Positions 13,941 to 25,642 of a DNA stretch of 64,000 nt are shown here, one piece after another. The notes beneath the pieces were generated by a model, which made no database searches, was not told the DNA's origin, and was given only the letters and a program-made list of their open reading frames with translations. A program made the translations under genes and the position numbers. This DNA is from Apostichopus japonicus (taxonomy: Eukaryota; Echinodermata; Holothuroidea; Aspidochirotida; Stichopodidae), in assembly GCF_037975245.1 (NCBI RefSeq), contig NC_092564.1:25227484-25291483 (forward strand). The letters are read 5' to 3'. How positions within the stretch are numbered: the first letter of the stretch is position 1; each line of letters opens with the position of its first letter.

Positions 13941-15468
13941 GGAGATGACATAAAGTTATCAATCATTCCTCTCGTTAGTCCTGCTCTTTTCTTAGTAAAT
14001 GGTCGCTCTCTAAACTAGCGTTACTTTGCAGATATCAGAGAACAAGTGCAGTTTGCACTTTCACAACTTTGCAGCAAACTAAGTGCGCGTGCATGGGTTT
14101 ACAGAGTTTGCGTATGAACGACTCTCTTTATGACGTCACTTGCCTGCGGTCTGAAACCATTACTAAAGAAAACCGATCGATCACATTATATTAATGACAG
14201 CCTAATAATCATCACATCTTAACAGTAACCATTCCCCGCAATTAATAAATGGATCATTTACACTGTAAACTTGTCGACAGGTGCATTTGTTCATATAGCT
14301 ACGAGGCTTTATATAGTCAAGTAGAATGATTGTAGCCTCCAGATATATCTGAACAGGCATTTATTTTCATTACCGTAGTTTTCATCTCAGGCAGTTCATA
14401 AACGAATAGTAACTGTAATAAAATTTCAAGGCTATGTTGATATGTTGTCGAAGTTGTTTACTTCATTGTCTTACTGAAGCAGGCCTTTTGAGACGTGCGA
14501 GTGTGAGATTTTTTTTTAAATTTTAAAATCAAATAATTTCCCCCCTTATCATTCAACAACTCAGTCCATGCTTGAATTAGTCTTATATGTTTGATTAACA
14601 TACCCCTCGATGGGACGGTAACTAAATTGACAGAAATTGTTGAAACATCGTACCGTTATATAGCCTATACATCAGGAGATCCATTGAAATCACACAACAA
14701 AATGCAAACAGCACACACACCTATAACTATCTTGAGCATAGTAGGAGAATGTTCCCAAATTCGTGAGGAGTGCGCGATCTTCAGCACATCCCATTTAAAT
14801 AAAACAAGCTCTGTTGAAGTACTTAATTGTAGACAAATTAATCTCGCTCAGACTAGCACTGAGTCACATTCGTTTACTTGTACTCGGAACATGGTACTCG
14901 CAATTAAGTACACTTTGATGGGATAGAGATATTTGTCAGCCATGAATGTATAGCAATTACCGTCATGTATACCCAATGGCTTACACTAATGCTCGGTATT
15001 AATGTAGGCACATCAGTTGCAATAAGAAGGCTATAGAACGACGGGCGAAAAGGACTCAGCAATATTCAACATCGTACCTGCCCATTTTCCATATATAGCA
15101 TTACGTGATGTGTTGTGACGTGTTAACTTACCTTAAGTTAACGGTAACTCATGAATTCTAGTCACACTCACACCTTATGTTTTATCTTTATAATAGATAA
15201 AATTGGAAATATAAGTTTGAGAGAGATCTCAGTCAGTAGGTTCGACGTAAATTTCATTTTATTGCCAAACATTTAAAGTGGTTTTCGGTAATCGAGGGTA
15301 TGTTCCCTAGTAGGTATAGAGACTAATTACGCGACTGTTATCAGGTTCAACAACTAACAGAGCCTACTATCTTTTCGTACGCTGATAACTTGCCGCTGTT
15401 CTTTGTATTGCTCAGTATCCCTGTAGTTACAGGAGGTATATGCAATTTCGCCATTAGAAACTTTAAAA

Positions 15469-15547
15469 AAAAAGTTGAAATGAATAAACTTTGTTGAAAT
15501 GTTGAAATGAAAAAAAAGTTGAAATGAAAAAAAGTTGAAATGAATCA
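15469..15547. repeat. Short tandem repeat, GTTGAAATGAA-A(n)
   Basis: Four to five imperfect copies of an about 16-bp unit, gttgaaatgaa plus an A run of variable length. Confidence 0.85.
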
Positions 15548-17042
15548 ACATTAGGACAATCTCAACAAAAGGCAACAACACAGTAGAATGAGCCCCTCAT
15601 GTTGTATTTCATTTACAAATAAGATAATTATCGACCTCAGGGTATGTCTCTTGTTTGCTGTCGTTGTCATTTCTTTTGCTTTATATAATAAGGTAATATG
15701 GACCAAATGTTTCCAAATACGGAGTTCTTAACCCTGGCTATATTTACATATTTAAATAATATTGAGTTTACAGTGAAGGAGAGTGTACATTTTTTGAACC
15801 TTAAACTTTTGCACTTTTCAATGACCTTTCATAGTAATCTCATTGTTTGATGTTAAATATAGGTGTATGTAGATAATGATCAAAAATATAATTGTGTTAG
15901 ATTTGAAATTGCGAATTAACGAGAAATATCTATAACGACAGGTGATCTCCTTGTTAGCCCTCCGGTGTGCATATTTAAAAGTATGGTTCATTTCAAATAT
16001 TACTTGATAAAATTCACAAATAAACAATGCAAATTAATATCAATATACGTGGTGCAATTTTTCTTTAGTTATATCTGAAATGTTCTTAGAAATATTTCAA
16101 TAGCCACGGGCTGGTCGTGCAAACGACAGATTAGACAAATAAGTAGTCAATACGACTTGTTTTTCAACACGAAAAGTAGACGTTATTATGTTGATGAAAG
16201 TAAGGAACATTTCTTCATTCCTATACTCATAAGCCTCATAAGGGTGTAGGAGTTGGTAACTACATCTGTGTTTAGTTTGTCTTATGTATGTCATTTTTTT
16301 TACATTTGGTGTCGGGTTAGGGTTATGATCCTACTGCGTAGGTCATATCTTACATTTTCAGGAACTTCCAATTTATATAGGCTGTGAGTAGCCTAAGCAT
16401 TTGAAAGCACACGATTGCCAGTGGCAAAGTTAACCAAATATGCTGATTTTAAAAGCGAATATGCTAACATATAACAGAACAGTAATACATGGAATTGATC
16501 ATTTATGAGGCTGTGGGAAGCTATGTCAAAAAAAGTTGGCGTAGGCTAAGTTGGTTACGGTTCACACATTATTGCATAGGCCTATAGTCTATGCCCGCAG
16601 ATAGCTTATAGAATGCTAAAATGCAAAAATTAGGCGAGAATAATTAATCTTAACTATAGAATAGCATAGTATGATATGCTTGTGTGTATATAACGCACAA
16701 AACTTGTCCATTGTTACCCCCAATTTTTTATTGTGTAATAAATACTTCAAGGAACAAGACGTATGAGTTTAGTCCTAATTACAGAGATAAACTACAATAG
16801 TAGTAGTACTTATAAGAGTTAACAGGCTTAGCCTATCACGTTACTACTGTTATTATTAACAGTATGAAATTAATAACGTACCTTGTCGTCTGGACCATGG
16901 GTCAAACTCTAAGTCAATTTTGTTCAAGCCAAATACTGCCAGGACGAAAGGAAAAATTTCAGCACTATTTTGACTTTTTAAAAAATATATTTATGACTGA
17001 CATATCAATTCAGAGACCAAACAGAAGCATGCTTGAAGATTT

Positions 17043-17240
17043 CTAGATGTGAGTCCGCCCCCTGCACCCCACCGCGCTTCGTCCCTGGACCCCATCAGGC
17101 TGCCCTAAGGCGGGCCCCTGGACCCACCCGGTAAAGGCTTTACGCCAAGGCGACGACGGTGTGCGCTACGCGCACACTCCTTCAGTGTTGCCCATGTTCA
17201 GCCATTTATGTCCCCCAACTTTTCAATTGGGACTGACGCC
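17043..17240. mobile_element. GC-rich transposon-like remnant
   Basis: This abrupt GC-rich island contains cgcttcgtccctggacccc and gctacgcgcac, and ends near ggactgacgcccctga. The style resembles the internal and terminal segments of small DNA transposons elsewhere in this window. No matching second end or target duplication was found. Confidence 0.3.
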
Positions 17241-17629
17241 CCTGACAAATACCATCATTGAAGTTTCAGTTAAACCACTCAGTATTTTCATCACTTCGAA
17301 AAGAACACAAGGAAACACTGTAGGACAGTCAACATTGCCATCGAAGTGAAAAAAAATGAAGAATTTTTACAAATTGCAGCTCCAAACACGACTCTTAAAC
17401 TAGAAACGATCATCCAAGCAGAGCAGAGCAGAATATCTAGATTTGACACCAAAGTTTGTTATCAAACGTAAGTCCCATTTTGGCTTCCATACATATTGTC
17501 TCTCTATATAGCAGATAAAAATATTTTTATTTAGCCAATTATGTATACCGCTTATGGTCAGCTATTGGAAATCTGGCGAATTTTGTTTTTCAAGTTTCAG
17601 CGCCAACTTCGAGATTTAGTCGTTAAATC

Positions 17630-17646
17630 ATGAGTTTATCGTTAAG
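17630..17646 (+). CDS. CETN3: CETN3 exon 1 (17 coding nt)
   Basis: ATG AGT TTA TCG TTA AG encodes MSLSL plus two bases, followed by donor gtatag. Joined to the next exon it reads MSLSLRSEYG, matching the MSLALRSE start I know from human CETN3. A rival upstream frame (about 17355-17467, donor gtaagt) has no Met and was not used. Confidence 0.9.
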
Positions 17647-20548
17647 GTATAGTCATTACGGTTGTTCTTATTGTTTAGCCTATCATACGTATCGATTTTT
17701 CCATAATTTGGACTCCAAATATTGTTAACAGTTTATGAGATTCGCAATATACAGGTGTCAAAGCAGCAAAAGTTAATTGAACTTAAAAAGTACTGTAGCT
17801 AGGCTACAGTCAGTGAAACCTAGCCCAGGCCTAGCATACACATATTACACTGCTGAGGACCTACCTATGTCTAGGGTCCCCGCCTACACTAATTTCTTAG
17901 TGTGATGTTCAACTACAAGCCTATACCTGATGTAAGAACTACAAATAAATCAAAACAATTCTCACACTATTAAAAATATCATGAGTGAGGACTAAATTGC
18001 ATACATCATGAACAAAGAGCAAAGCGTAATGTTAGGCCTAGGCTACAGTCCAAAATTGCGCACTCTACATACTAATCATTTACTGCATGTGTAAGACTAA
18101 AATTTATGTCACTATGGGATGATGGAAATGACAGCCATTACTGGATGAAAGTGGGTTGTATTCAACCCTGTAAGTGGTGTACATAGTGATATTTGTTCTG
18201 TAATGCTTCACAGGTCAGAGTACGGTGCAGAGAAAGTAAAGAGGAAGAAAAGGCGAGAATTAACAGAAGAACAGAAACAAGAAATAAAGGAAGCCTTTGA
18301 TTTGTTTGATACGGATAAAGATAGTGCTATAGACTACCATGAACTTAAGGTAAGAAAATTGTAATTATAGCTTTGACGTTTACTCAATTCTTCTACCATA
18401 TCAGAAACAAATGAACACAAAGAATATACACAAAGAATTATACTTATTCGTATAATTATCATAGCAGACATACACATCCTTTCTTGAGAAATTTTGCTAT
18501 GCTTTTTTATGTATTTGCATTTTGTGCAACAGTATTGAAGGCTTTGAGTTTTGTCTCTTATGAAATAGTATGGCTCTGGTGTACAAAAACAACTAAACAT
18601 TTTTGTATTTATGTATGCAAATTGCCCATATGCTTAGCATCTTGCTATGTGATACTAGATAAATGATTTTCTGATGGGTCAACACGTATCTAGAACAGGT
18701 TAATTGCAGTGTACATACAGTAGCCCTTGTTGGTGAGAACTAATGTTTCATAGGCTTCACACAGCAAAGCATATACTGTAAAGCTGAGTTGAGGTAAGGA
18801 AATGTGGACCTGTTCTGAGCAGGACAATGAGTTAAATACTGCCTTTTGTTTCATTACAGGTTGCCATGAGAGCTCTGGGGTTTGAAGTGAAGAAAGCTGA
18901 TGTGTTGAAAGTAATGAGAGACTACGACAGAGAGGAAACTGGCAAAATCACATTCGAGGATTTCAAGGAAGTCAGTGAGTTCTTACGGCAACATTTATAG
19001 GTTTATTCCCAATTTGGACCTGATTTGTAAATGATTTTGATTAAAGTAGTTCAGTCCACACTATACTCCAAATTAACTTTTGGGTTTTGATGTGAACTAG
19101 TCTGGTTAGTAAACTAAACAGTACAAAGACATTCATGGAATGAAATATAGAGAAGGTACAGATCAGTGTAGACTAGTAAAGGTTTGGCTAGAAGAGTTAA
19201 CCATATACTGTAAACATGTGTACAATATACTTTCAGTAAGATTTAGTGTTCATCCGAATAAGTGTTGCAAATTCCACCAATGCCTTGGTCGAACCAATAC
19301 ACCTACAGAGTAGAAAAGGAGGCCTGCTTACTGTGGGGTGCAACGCAACAGTGGGTTGGACAAAAAATTGTCCCAGAATGTTTAGAGATGTTGCAATATT
19401 CATCTACAGTTTTAAGATTGCAGGAAAAGATAGATTAAAGATAGATATTTTTCATATCAATTCCATTGGCCAAGCTACTTAAATACATTGTGAGCATAGA
19501 TTCATGGGTAAGTCCTCATGGATTATACTGGCTTGTGGGACTAGTCTGTAATGCTTGCAGACTACTGGTGCTAAGACTCATATATATTATAGTCATAATC
19601 TGTGTCATTTCTCTTACCCCCTTCCTCAGTCACTGACTGGATGCTAGAGAGAGATCCGAAAGTCGAGATCACTAAAGCATTCCGTTTGTTTGATGACGAT
19701 GACTCTGGTAAAATAAGTCTGAGGAACTTAAGGAGAGTGGCGAGAGAACTCGGTGAAAACATGAACGACGATGAACTCAGAGCCATGATTGATGAATTTG
19801 ATCACGATGGAGATGGCGAGAGTAAGTATTCCATATTGCTTCCTTTGATCACATTTCAGAGGAATTAGATAACAAAGTGTGGAAACATATCGTATAAGGA
19901 ACAGGGCTAGTTTACCGCCTGGCTGGCCCATTGGTTAAAATTCAGTCTTACTGCTATGTAGTAACTTCACCAAATGTCATTTTGGTGCAGCATTTTTAAT
20001 AGCAAATTGCTTGCTAATTTTGAAAGGTTAACAATTAAAGTACTTTATTTGTGATGGTCTTTATGGCAAAGAGTCATATCTTAAGATACTGTACAATCAT
20101 AAATGCTGCACCTCCCGATGTTCCCAATTTCTGGTGATTTGTTGGAACAAATGGAGATTTTTTTCCAAATAAAGTAGTTTGATTCCTTTAAGAGTAGAAA
20201 ATTCATCAGTAGTTTACAACGAAACTTTTGTATATTATCTTTTGTATATTCTTATTATTTTATTTGTATTATTATTTGTATACTATTATTTTGTTTCTTA
20301 TGATCTTTTGTATATTATCCTTTGTATATTCACACTCGTTGTGTGTGCTTGCATTAACTATGAGTAATACTACTGAAACAATTGAAAAATATATCTAGTA
20401 AACTTATAAAATTACCTTTTGGATAGAATTTCAACAATTGATGTGTTCTCTGTCAATTTGAAAGCCTAATGCTTTCCCTACCTACTTTTGTTCCCCCATT
20501 CTAGTTAGTCAGGAAGAGTTCCTGGCCATTATGACTGGGGATACATGA
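17630..20548 (+). CDS. CETN3: Centrin-3, EF-hand protein of centrioles (complete)
   Basis: A small calcium-binding protein of centrioles and basal bodies; in other animals it is also found with the nuclear pore TREX-2 complex. Five exons join in frame: 17630-17646, 18214-18349, 18860-18974, 19630-19821 and 20505-20548, giving 504 nt and 167 aa, the same length as human CETN3. EF-hand loops are at about residues 38-49 ([12 protein letters not shown]), 74-85, 111-122 ([12 protein letters not shown]) and 147-158 (DHDGDGEISQEE). Only the fourth is fully canonical. The third ends in Asn, not Glu, as I recall for human CETN3, and the first has Ser at the usual Gly position. The KRKKRREL basic stretch and the MTGD C-terminus are CETN3 marks that separate it from CETN1/2. 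Exon 4 starts after ccttcctcag, and all introns are GT-AG. The gene converges on SKAP. AATAAA occurs near 21279 and 21709, but the true poly(A) site is unknown. Confidence 0.97.
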
Positions 20549-23500
20549 AGAATATCAAACTGATACCTTATACAGTAGAAAGGAAACCAGCAGCTCTCCA
20601 AATATCTCGGTAGAAGGAAGTTAAACGTATCCCTGGTCAGCCAAAATGAATTAATGGCCAGCCGGGCTATTAACCTGTCCTCGTGGCCCGAACAAAAGTT
20701 AAGAGTCATATGGAAATATTTACATTGGTAGATGTCAGCATTATTCCATTTATTTGATTGGTATGATGTGATACTATAAACATCAAAAGCCAGTTAAAAC
20801 ATTCTAAATTGAGAAATGTTTTTGATATTTGTTGTCTAAAGAGTAGTCTTTGAATCACACCCAAAGACTGGTCATTTATAGGCTAGTTAATAATGGGTGC
20901 CGGAAAGTCTTAAAATAGCCAGTTACTGTGAAGCACTGTCATAATCAACTCTCTACATCAATACATCCAGAGGTCACATGAACTTTTTCCTACACAAATA
21001 TAGATGTGTTTTGAACATGGAGCTATTTATTACATTGATTTCGATCGCTAATGTGTAGAAAACCAATGTGTTTGGAGCTGTGTTGCTTGCATGAGGCGGA
21101 TTCTTCCAATTACGGAGATTTGTGGGAAGATTAGCCAAGAGAATAATTGCTAATCAAAGTGACTATTTTATGTCAATGTCCAACTCCTTGCACACATTAA
21201 CATTCTCAATGGAATGTAGATGTCACAAGTTATGTTATCAGGACAAGGGCTTGTATAACTCCTTTACGGGAAATTATAAATAAATCAAATATTGATATTT
21301 ATTATATATAGATCAAATAAAATGAATACGCTATGAATGGTATTTTGATTTGTTAGCAGGGTGTCCCAGTGTGAATCTGTTCCTAGACTTTTTTGATCTT
21401 CCCATCTGAATAAGATGCTGCTAGAAAGTGATTAAAATAACTGCTAAGAATAAATGAATAATGATACAATAAGGGGTAATCCTGTTCGACCCAAAAGAGG
21501 GGATCCTTCAGGGGATGGCGATGGACTCCAGCCCCAAGTCTTATATGCAAATTAGACTAGGCTTATGCGTCTTCTATGAAAGTTTCATGGAGTCAGAGTA
21601 GCCTTTCAGGTTTGTTTTATAATCTGAACATACTTTGGGGATATTTTTAAGTAATATTTTATTTTTATGATCATGAGTTTTTTTTGTGGTGGAGGACGTT
21701 TATATTTCAAATAAAGGTAACGTCTTGAAAAGTAATAGCTTAGAGGACTTTATTTACACATTTTTTGCAAGTCTTCCAGTTTTCTGATGTGTGTTATTGT
21801 TAAATTGGGAAGCAAGAGCATTGAAAATCACTTACCTGCTTGATCATAATATTCTCTATCCATTGGTTAACTGATGTTTATTAATGTTGGTCAAACTGAT
21901 TTGCTTGCAAAGAGAAACAAATTTGTTATACTTGGTGTTGATTATTTTATAATCTCATAACATTTGGTCATGAGAAGAGATTATTCAAGTTTTGTTAAGT
22001 TTGTGTACATATTGAACCTTGTATTAAACTTTGCTGTGTATAATACAAACCGATTAAATACATATTATATACTGTCACTTTTATCTGTGTGTGTCATATA
22101 CAATTATTTACATTGAAAATGTGATATTTCATAATACAGTTAGGGGGATTATATATAAGTTTTTTATTTCTCAACTTTTAATCATGTTTCTTTGTCCAGA
22201 ATATATAGTACGAAATTTACTCAAAAGAAAAAAAATGTTGGTGCCAGTCTTCATCTGAGACTTTTAGTTTAATTAGAGACCCAAGGATTAGGAAGTCTTA
22301 CAGTAGCTTATTTGAGACCCTATCTTTGTTAGATCGTGGATCAACCAACACTGGCTTATTTCAAGCCATGTCTTTTCGATAAGTGTTCAGAGGATAACAT
22401 TGAAGTGGTGTGAATTCACTCCCATTCCTGGTCCCGGGACCGCCATTTAACGTCCTTATCCGACGGACAAGTGTATACCCCAGCATCTGACCACTTCTCA
22501 AATACTGTGGTAGGCAAAGGCACCCCATTCGACATCTGTATCAGGAATTAACCAGAATCACTTGAATGATGCTATGTTATGAAAAACAACATAATTAAGT
22601 TGAGAAGGGAGAAACTTAACTTAAAAGAGGACATGATTTTATACATTCTCTTAAGTAGGATAACTGCATACTAACCCTTACCCACACTCCTTCTCTCCCT
22701 TCTGTAACACATTTGCCTGTTTTAAAATCTTGCTTCAAAACGTTCACATCATGTACAAAACAGGCGAGGAAAGGACAATGGTTCTGTGAGTCTGTGTATA
22801 TATTTTCATTACGATAAACTTCATTATTAAAAATAGAATGTTAACATTTCGAACGTGATCTGTAACAATGGCAATCAGAATATACATTTGTGGAATGCCA
22901 GGAAGAAATGTAAATGTTAATCTTACTTGGTCCATGCATTCCCCTTTCTCAAACCAATGTTTTTTTTCTCTCTAAAACACTATATGAAGGAGAAAGAAAG
23001 AGGCAGTTGTATCAACTTGCACAGGTAGAAACAATTTCCATGAGATGAACAACGTAATGAGTTTTAGCACCTTTAGACAACGCTTTTATTTTGCTTGTCA
23101 TGTTACGAAAAGGCTTTTAATATTTCTTGTCTAATTGAAGTCTCTTTAAAAGCTTTGAGGTAATGAATTTAGGGGTGGCATGCAACAAAAATCTCACCCT
23201 AAGTGAAAGTTTTGACAGTTCTGAAGATCGTATTTATGTTACATTCTTTGAAAAAGAACCCAACTTAAATACCATCAACCCACATCCCTATGTCATCATT
23301 TTGAGGCATAAAAATGAAAATCTCAATATGACAGGAAGTGAGTTTTTGTTGGAGTTTGCTGAAGTTTTTGCTGGATGTAAAGACTGGATTTACTGTATGT
23401 TATTTTACAGTAAAACCACTGAAACCCCCAACATCCCATCACATTAATACCATTTCATAACTAGGGTGGCTGCCTCTGCACAAATATGGTATAGCTACTG

Positions 23501-24878
23501 TTGAGGATTTTAAAACTGATGGTTTAACAGAAAAGAGACCAAACTTGAAAACTATGACAGCTGATTACATATCTTTAAACAATAGCCAAATCTTTAAAAC
23601 AATTTAAAAAAGTTTGAAAAAATAATATACAAAATTTAACTTTTCTTTTGGCAAATATGGCAGCAAAAGTAATTTATGGCCAAATATATATAATTTTATC
23701 AATTATTAGTGAATATAGAGTATGATGACTTTTTCTACTTTAGTTTTATTCAGTTAAAAAATTTACTAAAAGTGAATATAGAGTATAATAATTGTTTTCC
23801 ATTTTAGTTTTATTTAATAAAAATCAATCAGTGTTGCCCCTCAATCAGCTACAATAAAAACACAAATATTTGTATTAACATAGGTAGGCTCTGCGAAATT
23901 ACTGCAAACTTGAAATTGTCACAAAAAGGAAAAAAGCTGCATTTTGAGGGCAACACTGATCGCTGTTTAGTAATTATCAAGTCCAACTCTGATAAGTGAG
24001 TACTACAAATTATTTGTTCAAATCATAAAAAATGAAATCTCAATACCTAAATGTCATAAGTTTACTAACGAACACAAAAGCTGATTACATTTCTAAATAG
24101 ATAATTGCTTACTCTATATATATCGTGTATTACAGTACAAAAAGAATTCTGCCAGTCCATATTTTATCATGCATGGCCGAAAGAAAGTTTCCAAATATAC
24201 AAATCCTCGGAAATTTGGACCATCAAAATAAGTGTTGAACAAAATAAGTGTTGAACTCCATGTCTCAGCAAAGTAAAATACTTTGAATGTGAAAGTAATG
24301 TCCAATCTTACTTAAAATTAAAAATAAAGCGACAATTTTTGAAAAATTACTGTGACAAAACTGTGTCAAAACTGATGATTTATTACTTTAAATAAACCAA
24401 AGTAGGCATATTTCTAATTCTGAGAAAGGCAACCAATAGCTGAGAGCTTTAAATGACCTCTATCTCTACATAAAAATTAAACGTACTTTGAAAATTATAC
24501 AAAAAGTAACGCTTACTTGCCATGAGTAATGCAAGACAAGATATGTATACTAACATGCAATCTGTTGATATCCATTTCTAAAACACAAAAAAACAACAAT
24601 GTTTTGTTTTTTTGGTCCTTTGATAAAACCATTAATCTTAAGGATAAATTGGACAGATTTCACTTTACATGACATATGGTAGCAGAAATAAACTTGACCT
24701 CAGCTGTATAATGATCCCATTTCAAAAATGTGAAAGTCCTTGAGAAAATGCACCACACCTTGGTGGTGCATTTTAGCAGAAGATGAACAGACATTTAATG
24801 CAAAGTAGCCACCCTGCCGCTTAACCATTGCAAAGGCCACCTTGAGTATTGTCAAGAAATCAAAAACAAAAGACTATT
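20549..24878. other. Convergent spacer: CETN3 and SKAP 3' UTR region
   Basis: AT-rich, with no coding exon supported. The 94-aa frame at 23163-23447 has no splice context or domain. A TTTATT (minus-strand AATAAA) at 24379-24384 is a possible SKAP poly(A) signal about 500 nt past its stop. Near-identical short words (gtgaatatagagtat, at about 23710 and 23772) show small local duplication. Confidence 0.55.
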
Positions 24879-25642
24879 TTAAGCCAGAACGTACGCCTTC
24901 ATTAAGAAATCTTTCGGTACCAGTCCCACCCTATAATCCTTTTCGCCAATCCACCAACCACCGTAATCCTGGCTCAAGATGTGGATCAAATCTCCTCTCT
25001 TCAATTCTAGCTCATTCTCCTCGTCGGGTCTACAGTCCCACTTACTCATGTAGATATTTTTAAAATCCTTATCCCACGGTTCGTTGGCAGTAGAACCGTT
25101 TGTTTCCTCCGGCGGGGTGGGAGGCAGCTCCTTGGAAGGGGGTTGAGGTAGGTCCCTCTTGAGTACTTCTATAGGGGGTGGTGGGAGAGGGGTGTCCCTG
25201 ACACTGATGTGGTTATCGGGCGGTGGAGGCGGTGGGACGATGCTCACATCGTCATAAGTCTCCCCAAAGTCTGACGAAGTCACCTCGGGTTCTTTCTTAC
25301 CTCCTGCCATCTTAAATTTCTGGTAATCGTCGAGATCTTCGTACTCATCGCCAAAGTCGTCGCCTCCCTGATCGGGGTCGAAGGAAGGCACTTCTTTCGG
25401 AGGCAGGGCCGGCGCGGCCGGCTTCGCCTGAGTTGCCTTAAACTTTTGATATTCACTCAGGTCTTCGTATTCGTCGTCAAAGTCGTCCGCTTCTTCCACA
25501 ATGGTCTGAGTGGTGGGTGCATTGTCTGGTTTCTTACCCTGTCCCAGTTTGGTCAGCTGGTATTCGTCCAGGTCTTCGTACTCGTCACCAAAGTCATCCT
25601 CTTCCCCTCCCACTGACGTACTGTCCCCTCCGCTGGTGAGAG
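24879..25642 (-). CDS. SKAP2: SKAP exon 7: tyrosine-repeat region and SH3 domain
   Basis: This is the largest exon (764 nt). It encodes three near-copies of DDF-[GD]-DEYEDL-x-[ED]-YQ at Tyr 271/277, 308/314 and 350/356, spaced by 37-42 residues. A shorter fourth, DFGETYDDV, is at Tyr379. Then come PPPPPP, PPPP and PPTPP runs and the C-terminal SH3. YDDV and YE-x-L motifs are Src-family phosphorylation and SH2-binding sites in vertebrate SKAPs. Confidence 0.93.

Larger units (their letters stand above)
12285..17629. other. Divergent spacer between ro and CETN3
   Basis: This must contain both upstream control regions. It holds the small repeats listed separately. A 111-aa frame at 14591-14926 has no domain signal, no ATG start and no splice context. 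CRE-like TGACGTCA occurs at about 14131. Confidence 0.5.

Noticed and set aside
14591-14926. 111-aa plus-strand frame
   Set aside because: It begins with a non-ATG codon, has no recognisable domain and no splice or UTR context.
17355-17467. Alternative CETN3 first exon ending at gtaagt (17468)
   Set aside because: The frame that fits the splice phase has no Met; the 17-nt exon at 17630 gives the conserved MSLSLRSE start.
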